Part shown: piece after piece, positions 44,455-53,844 of the stretch
Layout: every line of letters begins with the position of its first letter
Position numbering within the stretch: position 1 is the stretch's first letter
Position numbers and translations under genes: made by a program
DNA from: Psychrobacter cibarius
Lineage (GTDB): Bacteria > Pseudomonadota > Gammaproteobacteria > Pseudomonadales > Moraxellaceae
Direction of reading: 5' to 3'
Assembly (NCBI GenBank): GCA_030686115.1
Contig: CP131612.1
Span: 3,348,001-3,412,000, forward strand
DNA length: 64,000 nucleotides
Notes under the pieces: model-generated
What the model saw: the letters and a program-made list of their open reading frames with translations, nothing else
Told to the model about the DNA's origin: nothing
Database searches by the model: none

Positions 44455-44482
44455 TAAAAAAACGCATCCCGAAGGATGCGTT
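44455..44482. terminator. Bidirectional terminator between bioC and dnaK
   Basis: AAAAAACGCATCC-CGAA-GGATGCGTTTTTT, a perfect stem with A/T tracts on both sides, serving two convergent genes. Confidence 0.92.
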
Positions 44483-44515
44483 TTTTTTTAACTGCGTTTA
44501 GTTACTAAATCACAA

Positions 44516-46459
44516 TTATTTTTTGTCTTCGTCTACTTCAGTAAACTCAGCATCAACGACGTCATCATCAGCTTGGTTGCTATCTGCTGCATTGTCCGCG
44601 CCTTGTTGGAACTGGCTTGGATCCATGCCCTCGCTACCTGCGCCTGCGTCAGCATAAATCTTCTGACTAACTGGCAAGAAGGCATTGTCTAATGCTTCAA
44701 GCTTGGCTTTGATGTCATCATGATCATCTTCTTTCATTACCGCTTCAAGCTCAGAGATAGCAGCTTCTACTGTTGATTTTTCTTCAGCAGTTACTTTGTC
44801 TTCAGCGTCTTTCAACGCTTTTTGTACCGCATGAATACGACCATCTGCTTCGTTACGAACTTGCGCTAAGTTAGCGAATTTTTCGTCTTCTGCAGCATTG
44901 GCTTCTGCATCACGAACCATTTGCTCGATTTCTTCATCCGTCAAGCCAGAATCTGCTTTGATCTGGATGCTTTGCGCTTTACCCGTACCTTTGTCAGTTG
45001 CTGAGATATTCATGATACCGTCAGCATTGATGTCAAAAGTAACTTCAATTTGCGGTAGACCACGTGGTGCTGGTGGAATATCCGTCAAATCAAAACGACC
45101 AAGCTGTTTATTTTGGTTAGCGATTTTGCGCTCACCTTGATAAACCTGGATGGTCACAGCTGGTTGGTTGTCTTCAGCCGTTGAGAATACCTGTGATTTC
45201 TTAGTAGGAATCATGGTGTTTTTCTCAATAACTGGTGTCATGACACCACCCATCGTTTCGATACCAAGCGTTAGTGGCGTCACATCAAGTAGCAATACGT
45301 CTGTTTTTTCACCAGACAATACCGCGCCTTGAATCGCAGCCCCTGCCGCTACTGCTTCATCAGGGTTCACATCTTTACGTGGCTCCTGACCGAAGAACTC
45401 TTGTACTTTTTGCTGTACCAGTGGCATACGAGTCTGACCACCAACTAAGATAACATCATCGATGTCACCAATTTTTATGCCAGCATCTTCAAGGGCAATC
45501 TTACAAGGACCCATGGTACGTTGTACCAACTCTTCAGTTAAGCTCTCAAGTTTTGAGCGACTGATAGTGACCACCAAATGCTTAGGACCATTGCTGTCTG
45601 CAGTAATATAAGGCAAGTTCACTTCAGTACTTTGGGCACTTGATAACTCAATTTTCGCTTTTTCTGCCGCTTCTTTTAGACGCTGCATCGCCAATGAGTC
45701 ACCTTTCAAATTGACATCTTGGTCTTTTTTGAACTCATCAACCAAATAATCAATCAATGCTGAGTCAAAGTCTTCACCACCAAGGAATGTATCACCATTG
45801 GTTGCTAAAACTTCAAACTGCTGCTCGCCATCAACGTCAGCGATTTCGATGATTGATACGTCAAAAGTACCACCACCCAAGTCATAAACAGCAACCGTGC
45901 TATCGCCTTGCTTCTTGTCCATACCGTACGCAAGAGCCGCAGCTGTTGGTTCGTTGATGATACGTTTTACATCAAGACCTGCAATTTTACCCGCGTCTTT
46001 TGTTGCTTGACGTTGTGAGTCATTAAAATAAGCTGGTACGGTTACAACCGCTTCAGTAACAGTTTCACCAAGATAGTCTTCTGCTGTTTTTTTCATTTTT
46101 TTCAAGATTTCAGCAGAAACCTGTGGTGGTGCTAATTTTTTACCGTTAATTTCTACCCATGCATCACCGTTATCCGCTTTGGCGATTTTGTAAGGTACCA
46201 TGCCGATGTCTTTTTGCACGACTTTGTCATCAAAACGACGACCAATCAAACGCTTAATCGCAAACAACGTGTTGTTTGGATTGGTGACCGCTTGACGTTT
46301 GGCTGACTGACCCACCAAAATTTCATCGTTTTTATAAGCAACGATAGATGGCGTTGTACGAGTACCTTCAGCATTTTCGATGACTTTGACTTTGTCACCT
46401 TCCATCACTGCGACACACGAGTTAGTCGTACCTAAATCAATACCAATTACTTTACCCAT
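44516..46459 (-). CDS. dnaK: Chaperone DnaK (Hsp70)
   Basis: 647 residues, full length. ATPase domain starts [27 protein letters not shown] and VGGQTRMP are phosphate-binding; the linker [15 protein letters not shown] precedes the substrate-binding domain; the C-terminal tail [13 protein letters not shown] is the EEVD-like end. It refolds proteins with DnaJ and GrpE; grpE lies upstream, but dnaJ is not in this window. AGGAG ribosome site. A sigma-32-like -35 lies 92 bp upstream. Confidence 0.98.
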   Translation of the reverse strand: MGKVIGIDLGTTNSCVAVMEGDKVKVIENAEGTRTTPSIVAYKNDEILVGQSAKRQAVTNPNNTLFAIKRLIGRRFDDKVVQKDIGMVPYKIAKADNGDAWVEINGKKLAPPQVSAEILKKMKKTAEDYLGETVTEAVVTVPAYFNDSQRQATKDAGKIAGLDVKRIINEPTAAALAYGMDKKQGDSTVAVYDLGGGTFDVSIIEIADVDGEQQFEVLATNGDTFLGGEDFDSALIDYLVDEFKKDQDVNLKGDSLAMQRLKEAAEKAKIELSSAQSTEVNLPYITADSNGPKHLVVTISRSKLESLTEELVQRTMGPCKIALEDAGIKIGDIDDVILVGGQTRMPLVQQKVQEFFGQEPRKDVNPDEAVAAGAAIQGAVLSGEKTDVLLLDVTPLTLGIETMGGVMTPVIEKNTMIPTKKSQVFSTAEDNQPAVTIQVYQGERKIANQNKQLGRFDLTDIPPAPRGLPQIEVTFDINADGIMNISATDKGTGKAQSIQIKADSGLTDEEIEQMVRDAEANAAEDEKFANLAQVRNEADGRIHAVQKALKDAEDKVTAEEKSTVEAAISELEAVMKEDDHDDIKAKLEALDNAFLPVSQKIYADAGAGSEGMDPSQFQQGADNAADSNQADDDVVDAEFTEVDEDKK

Positions 46460-46526
46460 AATTATTTGCTCCTAATTTGTTTTAAGTATTTATCTATTCA
46501 GACCGTGGTTGATCTCTTGTTGCTAT

Positions 46527-46557
46527 ATATATCGGTTTACTTATGGATTTTTTCAAG
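46527..46557 (-). promoter_or_regulatory. Candidate sigma-32 promoter of dnaK
   Basis: On the minus strand CTTGAAA (46557-46551), a 15-bp spacer, then CCGATATAT (46535-46527). The -35 is perfect and the -10 partly matches the CCCCATnT consensus. Confidence 0.6.
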
Positions 46558-46651
46558 TCAATCATCATGCAAAATTTGTCTTTCGTGTGACTTTTTGTGA
46601 AAACCCTTAATAATAGTAGGGTTTAGCACACTAAAAATCCAATTTTTAGTA

Positions 46652-47251
46652 CTACTGTCCAACACGTACCATGGCTGGGCGTAATAAACGACCGTTCAAG
46701 CTATAACCTTTTTGTAATACAGTACCGACAGTATCAGCCTCGGCTTCTTCATCGATACCAACAGCTTCATGAAGATCCGCGTTGAATTTCTCGCCTTGTG
46801 GGTCAACCATTTCGACGCCGTTCTTATTTAATACGTCCAATAACGCTTTGTGCGTCAGTCTCACCCCTTCTGTAACAGGGTCATCGGCATGGGCGCTTTC
46901 GATGGCGCGTTCTAAGTTATCGACCACTTCTAATAGCTCTTTGGCAAATTTCTGCAAGGCAAAACGCTTGCTCTTATCCGCCTCTTGCTCCATGCGTTTT
47001 TGTGCATTGTAAGCTTCAGCATTGGCACGGGCGGTGACTTCTTTAGCTTGCTTCACTTCACCTTCTAGCTCAGCGATACGCGCTTTAAAGGTGTCGAGAT
47101 CGATTTCATTTTCGATGGTCATCTCTTCACCTGAGTTATGCTTTGGATCAAACTCTTTCATAGTTTCTTCTAAAATACTGTCACTGTGTTCAATATTGTC
47201 ATGCGCCACATTTTGCTCAGGCGATTCGTGGTTGGTATTTTGCTCGCTCAT
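46652..47251 (-). CDS. grpE: Nucleotide exchange factor GrpE
   Basis: 199 residues. Acidic N-terminus, long coiled-coil (ARIAELEGEVKQAKEVTARANAEAYNAQKRMEQEADKS region, ~55-110) and the C-terminal beta domain with GVEMVDPQGEKFNADLHEAVG and VLQKGYSLNGRLLRPAMVRV. It releases ADP from DnaK. GGAGC ribosome site. It is 192 bp upstream of dnaK and has its own promoter candidate. Confidence 0.96.
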   Translation of the reverse strand: MSEQNTNHESPEQNVAHDNIEHSDSILEETMKEFDPKHNSGEEMTIENEIDLDTFKARIAELEGEVKQAKEVTARANAEAYNAQKRMEQEADKSKRFALQKFAKELLEVVDNLERAIESAHADDPVTEGVRLTHKALLDVLNKNGVEMVDPQGEKFNADLHEAVGIDEEAEADTVGTVLQKGYSLNGRLLRPAMVRVGQ

Positions 47252-47705
47252 GATAGCTCCTTAGAATTTTAATAATGACAATTTATATAAGAGGCAACAA
47301 GCTCACTATTTGCTAGGGATACTGTGCTCTTATTAAATAATTAACCCGTCTTACACATTGTTGTTATGAGTACCTTCTACTAGCTGTTTGATAAAGGTGA
47401 TGAAGGTAAATTTCAAGCCTAAGCCAAGGGAATTTTTCTAATTTACAACAAATATTGCCTAAATCTGGATTAAAGTGCTCAAAACAGAATTTCATAGGTG
47501 GTAAATGGCTATCCATGTTCGTTAACACAAGCTACAAGAAAGCAGTACTTATTCCAAAAAACTTACCGTTGGTACATAAGCCATTACCAAACAATACTCA
47601 ACTTTATTTTTGATTACTCTATTATTGCTACAAATAGTATAGCTCATGTCAAAGTGAACACTCATATATGACAACGCATACTGACAATCATCAACGAGAA
47701 GTGTT
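47252..47705. promoter_or_regulatory. Divergent region grpE / hydrolase, with sigma-32-like site
   Basis: 454 bp. On the minus strand CTTGAAA (47417-47411) followed by 10 bp and TCACCTTTAT-like sequence (about 47400-47391) is a candidate heat-shock promoter 160 bp before grpE; the -10 is imperfect. The right half is AT-rich and should hold the hydrolase promoter. No other structure is seen. Confidence 0.5.
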
Positions 47706-49109
47706 ATGTCTAAATCAACCGTGTTATCAATCAATGCGCTATTAAATAAAGCGCTGATGACGATAAAGCTCGCATCAACAGATCGTATAGATAATGGTAT
47801 AAGAGAAGAAAATGGCACTCAAGAGAATCGTTTGACCGTCAAACAAAAAGTGCTTAGCTATAACCCGTTGACGACTTGCCAGCCGCATACCTTGCACTAT
47901 GCCATGAAAGGAGTCGGCTATCTGCCAACGCCACTATTAGAGAGCTTGGTTGGTTATTTGAAAGGACCTAGCTCAAAACAATATCTGCACGCCGATGCTC
48001 ACCTGCGTTTGATTCTCGCGGTGAATAGTAAGCTTAAAACGCCTCTTGAGCTGACACCAATGCATGAGCTGCGCGAAAGGTTCGCCGCTGACGCCGTGGC
48101 GATGCAAGCACCGCAGGTATGGCAGCAAGCAAGTGACAATATCATCGGCAACATGAAGCGATTTACGAAAAAAAATCAGAAGCTTGTGCATTGGGAAGAC
48201 AAAGTGATTGCCAACGCTGATGATGGCGATATGACCATTCGCTGTTATCAATCAGACGCGAGCTCTCATGGCTTAGGGTTCAAAAAAGCGGATACTCATA
48301 ATTCTGATGAAACAGTGTTGTTATATTTTCATGGGGGTGGATTTTGTATTGGTGATGTCAGCACCCATCATGAGTTTTGCCACGCGGTTTGTGAGCAAAC
48401 GGGCTGGCTGATAGTCAGTGTTGATTATCGCTTAGCACCTGAGCATCCAGCACCAGCCGCATTAAAAGACTGTATCACTGCCTACGCTTGGCTGGCTGAG
48501 CATTGCCATACCTTAGGTGCTTTACCCTCGCGAATCGTGCTAGCAGGCGATAGTGCTGGCGGCGGATTGTCCACCTTAATTGCCCAACAACTTACTGCGC
48601 CCTCGCAAGTCGCATGGTCAGATCTGGGCATTGCAGGTCAAAAAATGTTCGATTTATTAGAGCGCTTACCAAAGCCGCTTGCACAAATGCCTTTGTATCC
48701 TGTGACGGATATCGAAACGGATTATCCAAGTTGGGAGTTATATGGCGAGGGATTATTATTGGATCATGCCGATGTGGCTGTATTTGATGCTGCTTGTTTA
48801 GATAACAGCCCCTTGCCACGCCAGCATATCCTTAACTGTCCGATGCTTGGTGATAATAGTAAAGTATGCCCGACTTATATTGTCGCCGCAGAATTAGACG
48901 TATTACGTGATGAAGCATTTGCTTATGCAAAGCAATTAAAGGTGCATGGTGTAGCAGTCGAGACTCATACCATTCTAGGTGCGCCGCATGGTTTTATTCA
49001 TTTTATGAGTATTCATCAAGGTATCGGACAAGAAACAGGCGATATTATTAAAGGGTTTGCGAGTTTTGTGCGTGACGTTATCAATACCCAGTCACAATTA
49101 GCGGCATAG
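47706..49109 (+). CDS. Alpha/beta hydrolase, hormone-sensitive-lipase family
   Basis: 467 residues. Oxyanion motif YFHGGGFCIGD, VDYRLAPEHPAPAAL, nucleophile elbow GDSAGGGLS, and late AELDVLRDEA (Asp) and APHGFIHF (His) complete the HSL (family IV) triad. An N-terminal ~140-residue part contains GVGYLPTPLLESLVGYL, suggesting a cap or membrane-associated helix; no signal peptide. An insertion around residues 295-350 (QKMFDLLERLPKPLAQ) enlarges the cap. Probably cytoplasmic esterase of cold-active type; substrate not known. Confidence 0.85.
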   Translation: MSKSTVLSINALLNKALMTIKLASTDRIDNGIREENGTQENRLTVKQKVLSYNPLTTCQPHTLHYAMKGVGYLPTPLLESLVGYLKGPSSKQYLHADAHLRLILAVNSKLKTPLELTPMHELRERFAADAVAMQAPQVWQQASDNIIGNMKRFTKKNQKLVHWEDKVIANADDGDMTIRCYQSDASSHGLGFKKADTHNSDETVLLYFHGGGFCIGDVSTHHEFCHAVCEQTGWLIVSVDYRLAPEHPAPAALKDCITAYAWLAEHCHTLGALPSRIVLAGDSAGGGLSTLIAQQLTAPSQVAWSDLGIAGQKMFDLLERLPKPLAQMPLYPVTDIETDYPSWELYGEGLLLDHADVAVFDAACLDNSPLPRQHILNCPMLGDNSKVCPTYIVAAELDVLRDEAFAYAKQLKVHGVAVETHTILGAPHGFIHFMSIHQGIGQETGDIIKGFASFVRDVINTQSQLAA

Positions 49110-49218
49110 TTATCAATACAGTTGTACAAGAGAGTGCCTGTTTACTTATAAAATAGAATGGCACTGCCACTATTTAAACGTTACTTTTTTAAGCATTGTT
49201 TTCTTAAATATGACTTGC

Positions 49219-50490
49219 TTAAACGTTATCTCCAACCTGACCATTCAAAGTGATCAGCCAAATCTCTGAGCGCGAACCCAAGCGAAATGGAATGCCCCAA
49301 AAGCCGTAACCAGATGACACCACAAAGTGTCCTTTGCCAATGGCTTCATAGCCATAACCCAAGCGGTTGATGGCACTGACAATAAAGTTGGCGGGGAATA
49401 TTTGACCGTTATGGGTATGCCCTGAGAGCTGTAAATCAATCGGCATTTGGCTGTGCTCAGCAATATCACTTGGTCTATGATCTAGCAGTATCACTGGCTG
49501 TGTAGTATCAACTTGAGCCAGTAGATCGGTTGTGGCTACCCGCTGTCTTTTATGGTTATCAAAACGCCCTATCAGCCAGACTGGTTGACCTTCATGCTCG
49601 ATGCCGATTACTTCATCATTTAACAACTGCACGCCAGCAGCACGCAACGCTTGGACAATCGGCTGCTCATGCCCGTATAAATCATGATTGCCCAATGTCG
49701 CATAAACACCATACGGCAAGCTTTTGCATAACTCCGCAAAGTTTTTCGCCATATTATAATCAGTAAATGCTTGCGTATTATCATCCATGATATCGCCCGG
49801 CATTAGCAATATATCGGCTGTATTTTTTACCATAAGATGATGCAGTCTATCTATTGCACCACTGCCAAACAGTCTCCCGATATGCAAATCGCTAGCGACC
49901 ACAATACGTAAAGGCTTAGCCAAAGGTTTATCAATATTAACAGATAACTCACGTACCACAGGCGCATAAGCACTGTATAGGGCATAGAAAAACAACCCGA
50001 TAAATATTGCCAATGCCAATATGCGCAACCCAAAATCGACAGTAGCCGGTGTAGCGAGCGCATCACCAGTTAGCGATGTGATTAACCAATAGCCACCATA
50101 AAATAGGCTGGTAACTAAAGCCGTCAATAGCATGAAATGCATAACTAACATCCAACCACTGATCCAGCGATAGCTATTTTTAAATGCTCTATTGACACTG
50201 AGTAGAAGCAAACCGTTGGTAATAACGAATACAATAACCCATACCGAAGTTTGCAAACCTGCTGTCTGCCAAGGCTGTAACCACCATTGCACGCTTAGAG
50301 CTGCACCGACACTAAAGAGCTGTAATAGCACAAAAATGGTGATGAAAAATGCGTAGCGCATGAAAAATCCTTGATTATGATGTCGTCGATGCAGTATGTT
50401 TTTAGCTGACAATACGAGAAAAGTAGCTATCAGCCAGCCTAACAGCAAATAAAAGCCTCTACCATTTAGATATAGTAGAGGCTTTATCAT
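49219..50490 (-). CDS. Membrane-anchored metallophosphoesterase, copy 1
   Basis: 423 residues. Five N-terminal hydrophobic segments (residues ~10-185) precede a YaeI/YkuE-type calcineurin-like domain: VASDLHIGRLFG (D-x-H), MPGDIMDD (GD), TLGNHDLYG (GNHD) and LSGHTHNGQIFP (GHxH), all metal ligands present. Relatives hydrolyse lipid-linked phosphates such as UDP-diacylglucosamine or act on membrane phospholipids. It is 18 bp downstream of its paralogue, one operon. Confidence 0.85.
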   Translation of the reverse strand: MIKPLLYLNGRGFYLLLGWLIATFLVLSAKNILHRRHHNQGFFMRYAFFITIFVLLQLFSVGAALSVQWWLQPWQTAGLQTSVWVIVFVITNGLLLLSVNRAFKNSYRWISGWMLVMHFMLLTALVTSLFYGGYWLITSLTGDALATPATVDFGLRILALAIFIGLFFYALYSAYAPVVRELSVNIDKPLAKPLRIVVASDLHIGRLFGSGAIDRLHHLMVKNTADILLMPGDIMDDNTQAFTDYNMAKNFAELCKSLPYGVYATLGNHDLYGHEQPIVQALRAAGVQLLNDEVIGIEHEGQPVWLIGRFDNHKRQRVATTDLLAQVDTTQPVILLDHRPSDIAEHSQMPIDLQLSGHTHNGQIFPANFIVSAINRLGYGYEAIGKGHFVVSSGYGFWGIPFRLGSRSEIWLITLNGQVGDNV

Positions 50491-50508
50491 TAGGGTAACA
50501 CTGTTTAT

Positions 50509-51591
50509 TTAAATGGCTAATACACCAGACTGCAACGTGATTATCCAAATCTCAGAACGCGTACCCAGTCTAAATGGTACGGGACCGATGCCATAACCAG
50601 AGGTCACCAAAAACTGCGTATCGGCTATTTTTTTGCTGCCATAGTTTAGTGGTGTCAACCAATCCATCAATAGCGTTAGTGGAAATATCTGCCCACCATG
50701 GGTATGCCCAGCCAGATGCAAATCGACTGGCAGGGCGCTGACCTCATCCATCGCGCTAGGACGATGTTCCAAAAATATCACCGGTTTGTCTGTGTCTACT
50801 TGTGTCAATAACTCATCTGCTGACAGTCTGGTACGATCGATGTCATCAGAACGCCCCACCAGCCATACTGAATCATCTAATAGCACACTCTCATTATCAA
50901 GCGCTTTGATGCCAGCCTCTTCCACCGCCTGTGTGATCTGCTGGTCATAGCCGAAATAATCGTGATTGCCTAAAGTCGCATAGACGCCAAGCGGTGCCTT
51001 TAGCTTTGATAGCTGCTCATGCATATTCGTATTATCGTAAGCAATGGTATTGTCATTCATAATGTCACCAGCGATAACCACGACATCGGGATGTTGCGCA
51101 TCGATGAGACTCACCATTTTCTTTATCTGCCGATTGCCAAACCATCTACCTAAATGCGTATCAGAAACGAGTGCTATTTTCATTGGCTTATCCAGAGGTT
51201 TGGCAGTCGTGACCGTCAATCGATGTACTTCAGGTGAGTAAGCATTGAATATAGCTAAACTAACAATACCAACATAAACCAGCATTGCAAGCGTACGGAT
51301 GGCTCTTGGTCGTAGCTTTTGTTTAAGAATTACAGCATAAACCCCTGCAAGCACAGCCGTTAGTAAAGCGGCATAAAGCATAAAACCTTGTAAAATACTG
51401 ACAACCAAATAGACGTGAAAGCGCTCACCCCAAAACTCAGTCAAACCATAAATGAGAGCACTATTATTAATAATAAAGACAGCAGCTATCAGTACAGCTT
51501 TTGCAGCAGTCGTTTTTGGCTTTACAAACCAGCAGAGAAGCACGCTGGTCATAACAGCTAGCAACTGAGTGAAAACAATGAAGAACCACAT
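50509..51591 (-). CDS. Membrane-anchored metallophosphoesterase, copy 2
   Basis: 360 residues from the ATG at 51591 (a TTG lies two codons earlier). Four hydrophobic segments, then LVSDTHLGRWFG, IAGDIMNDN, TLGNHDYFGYD and LAGHTHGGQIFPL, with every metal ligand. It shares NDNTxAYDNTNM-like and FRLGTRSEIWIITL segments with copy 1, so the pair arose by tandem duplication. It lacks about 60 N-terminal residues present in copy 1. Confidence 0.85.
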   Translation of the reverse strand: MWFFIVFTQLLAVMTSVLLCWFVKPKTTAAKAVLIAAVFIINNSALIYGLTEFWGERFHVYLVVSILQGFMLYAALLTAVLAGVYAVILKQKLRPRAIRTLAMLVYVGIVSLAIFNAYSPEVHRLTVTTAKPLDKPMKIALVSDTHLGRWFGNRQIKKMVSLIDAQHPDVVVIAGDIMNDNTIAYDNTNMHEQLSKLKAPLGVYATLGNHDYFGYDQQITQAVEEAGIKALDNESVLLDDSVWLVGRSDDIDRTRLSADELLTQVDTDKPVIFLEHRPSAMDEVSALPVDLHLAGHTHGGQIFPLTLLMDWLTPLNYGSKKIADTQFLVTSGYGIGPVPFRLGTRSEIWIITLQSGVLAI

Positions 51592-51739
51592 AATCAAGTC
51601 TGCTTAGATAAAGATAAAGCTATCTTACGTGAAAAATTTGATGCTCTGGATATAGCCTCCTTTTTTCCACGAAAACTTCATATGTTTTATGTCTAGAGTG
51701 TTGTTGCCACAAAACTAAATGGTTGCCAATAAACGTACT

Positions 51740-52201
51740 TTAACGTTTATCTGGTGCTATTTTACAGACGCCATTGTCACAAACCTGCATCAGCGCTTTG
51801 CCATAGAGCAACTTGGTCACCCAATTCGGGATTCTATATCGATTGCGCGCGACATACGGATAAGCGAAGTCGCCAAGTTGCTTGACCACTGGCAAAAATA
51901 ACAACGTTGACCATTTCACGCCGCCCGTTCTGTAGAGCAGTCGTACGGCATCCATGTGCGTATACCAATTGCCGTAGCTGTCTTGCATACACATATAAGT
52001 CATCGCATCCTTACGGCTAAATCCTGCGACTACCAACTCATCAACCCCCTCGTCTACAGGAACTAAGTGTATCTTTTCCGGTTGACGTTTTTTCATATTA
52101 TGCGCCTCGGTGCTGCATATCACGCACGCATCATCGTAGTATATGGTAATGGATAAATTCGCTTGCTCTCTATAGCTGTTGATATGGTTTTGGATAATCA
52201 T
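51740..52201 (-). CDS. DCC-family thiol-disulfide oxidoreductase (DUF393)
   Basis: 153 residues. The motif YYDDACVICSTEAHNM gives D-x-x-C-x-x-C, the active-site signature of the DCC family, followed by the usual HLVPVDE and GFSRKDAMTYMCMQD with LLYRTGG. Predicted soluble or membrane-peripheral. GGAG 7 bp before the ATG. It precedes the desaturase region but has the same strand; a shared role in membrane redox is possible, unproven. Confidence 0.83.
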   Translation of the reverse strand: MIIQNHINSYREQANLSITIYYDDACVICSTEAHNMKKRQPEKIHLVPVDEGVDELVVAGFSRKDAMTYMCMQDSYGNWYTHMDAVRLLYRTGGVKWSTLLFLPVVKQLGDFAYPYVARNRYRIPNWVTKLLYGKALMQVCDNGVCKIAPDKR

Positions 52202-52332
52202 CTTACGACTCCTTTATGAGTGATATAGTCAATCCTATATGAATCAGATACGGTGTCAGGCTCGCTTAGTCTACTATTTGTAGTACCTTCTCTCGCCTTC
52301 CTTGTATCCAAATTATATTGAACCGACTATAG

Positions 52333-53190
52333 CTAAATATCAAAGTGATGCGAATGGGGACTGGATTTTTGAGTCACGCTAGATTGTTGGTGCTGATTGG
52401 CTGCGGCTAAAAGAGGGATGACTGGCTGCTGCGTCCATTGCGGTGCGGCAACATCTAAGCGCTTCGCCAATATTGGTAGATGATTGGTTGGTACTGCTGG
52501 AAACAGATGGTGCTCGATGTGATACAGCAAGTTGAAAGTCAACAGATTAATCAATGGATGGCGCTCACTACGGGCATATACCACCTCATCGCAACCATGA
52601 TGGACGCTCCATACCGCAAAGAAGCCCACCATTGTGTTGGCCAATATCATCACCAATACGTGATATATCAATATTGGATGCATCGTGATAAAAGCAGCGG
52701 CAATCACTGCGAAAATAAGCAGCATATCAAAGGCAACGAGCATACGATTGCGGCGGCTACCATGCGTCAAGCCAAACCACTGAATCGCAATCGAGAAAAG
52801 TCCGCCGCCCAATATCGCCTGATACCAAGGCAGACGAGCCCAATTACCCTCGACATCGCTGTCTCCAAGTGGATCTCTATGATGATTGAGATGTGTGTGC
52901 CGAATAGCATGCGTGCTACAGAGCATCGTGATACTGAGAAAAAACAGCATGAGCTCAGTGGCAAGCTTCCCTACTCCTAACGTTCGATGATAACAATCAT
53001 GGGCTTGTCTAAGCGCGGCGGTAAAAAAGAAAAAAGTCGCCACAAGTGCAAGTAACCACCACCCTTGCCACGCGCTCCACCATGACAATAATAAAAAAGG
53101 CAAAGATAAGAAAATATTATAAACAGTCTCGCCAAGACTAAGCTGTCGCAAATCTTGCCATTCAACACTGTCTAACGAAGGATGACGCAT
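52333..53190 (-). CDS. Fatty acid desaturase, copy 1
   Basis: 285 residues. Three His boxes: HDCYHRTLG, HTHLNHHRDPLGD and YHIEHHLFPAVPTNHLP, a di-iron membrane desaturase. Hydrophobic segments lie between the boxes. The N-terminus SVEWQDLRQLSLGE matches copy 2 (AAVEWQDLRQLTRGQ), which shows where copy 2 really begins. AAGGAG ribosome site. The operator-like sequence at 53274-53293 is 84 bp upstream, so the GbsR-type regulator at 56562 probably controls it. Confidence 0.88.
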   Translation of the reverse strand: MRHPSLDSVEWQDLRQLSLGETVYNIFLSLPFLLLSWWSAWQGWWLLALVATFFFFTAALRQAHDCYHRTLGVGKLATELMLFFLSITMLCSTHAIRHTHLNHHRDPLGDSDVEGNWARLPWYQAILGGGLFSIAIQWFGLTHGSRRNRMLVAFDMLLIFAVIAAAFITMHPILIYHVLVMILANTMVGFFAVWSVHHGCDEVVYARSERHPLINLLTFNLLYHIEHHLFPAVPTNHLPILAKRLDVAAPQWTQQPVIPLLAAANQHQQSSVTQKSSPHSHHFDI

Positions 53191-53273
53191 GATGTTCTCC
53201 TTACTTGGTGATAAGCAGTAGCTGTCTTGCTGGCGCGACCACTTAATTTAATCGGCTGTTTTAATTTACTTTA

Positions 53274-53293
53274 TTTCTGTCAATAATGAAATT
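53274..53293. promoter_or_regulatory. Operator-like site 1, upstream of desaturase copy 1
   Basis: ATTTCTGTCAATAATGAAAT, an imperfect inverted repeat. It matches the sites at 56502 and 57146 in 15 or more of 20 positions. Confidence 0.75.
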
Positions 53294-53305
53294 TAAAGTT
53301 AAATT

Positions 53306-53761
53306 TTATTTGTGTTTAGGTAATGCGATAAGACCTGTAATCACAGCGCTGGCTCCACCTATCAAGCTAAGAACCAATCCAAATATTATTTTCTCTAAAA
53401 AAACATCTGTTGCTATAATCCAAACTGAAAATATAAAAGTACTAAAGAATCCAATGAAGAATAACGGTACTATTTTTAGTATGGAGTCAAAGACTATCTT
53501 CAACTTACATATAGTTAATCCAGCTACTAACGTAGGGAGCAAACCAAAAAAGAATCCGCCTACAATAGAAGCTAATAGCATTTTGAAAATATCTGTTAAC
53601 TCTTGCCTAAAAATATTACCGTCAATTACAAGCATCACAATCATATATAAGCAGACAATCAGACCACCTATCGCACCTCCCAACAATCCATAAGTTCCTA
53701 TTACCTTAGCTTTAGGATAGCTGGATGCTGTCGCTGTAGCGCTAATCTCAATATCACTCAT
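53306..53761 (-). CDS. Small inner-membrane protein, copy 1
   Basis: 151 residues from the ATG at 53761 (GAGGTG 6 bp upstream; two codons earlier is GTG). Four hydrophobic segments with GLLGGAIGGLIVCLYMIV, GFFFGLLPTLVAGL, PLFFIGFFSTFIFSVWII and SLIGGASAVITGLIALPK. The end resembles that of the protein at 54834 (SAIASRIALPK) and both have G-x-x-P-x-L-x-x-G, so they are paralogues. The function is unknown. Two parS-like motifs lie just upstream. Confidence 0.6.
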   Translation of the reverse strand: MSDIEISATATASSYPKAKVIGTYGLLGGAIGGLIVCLYMIVMLVIDGNIFRQELTDIFKMLLASIVGGFFFGLLPTLVAGLTICKLKIVFDSILKIVPLFFIGFFSTFIFSVWIIATDVFLEKIIFGLVLSLIGGASAVITGLIALPKHK

Positions 53762-53776
53762 ACACACCTCTATTTA

Positions 53777-53831
53777 GGTTTCACATGAAACAAAGCATCA
53801 TGTAAATAATAATGATGTTTCACATGAAACA
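53777..53831. repeat. Two parS-like motifs 39 bp apart
   Basis: GGTTTCACATGAAACA (53777-53792) and TGTTTCACATGAAACA (53816-53831) differ from the parS consensus TGTTTCACGTGAAACA by two and one bases; both share CACATG in place of CACGTG. CATCAT and ATGATG between them add symmetry. They lie between the epimerase stop and the next start. They may be weak ParB sites or a hairpin acting as attenuator. Confidence 0.55.
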
Positions 53832-53844
53832 GTCGCTTAATGAT

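Noticed and set aside
53286..53693. Plus-strand reading frame over the small membrane protein gene
   Set aside because: It is the antisense of a gene with clear membrane segments and a GAGGTG ribosome site, and has no family features.
53777..53831. Simple transcription terminator for the epimerase gene
   Set aside because: Stems have no T run and the sequence matches parS in 14-15 of 16 positions twice, which chance hairpins would not.
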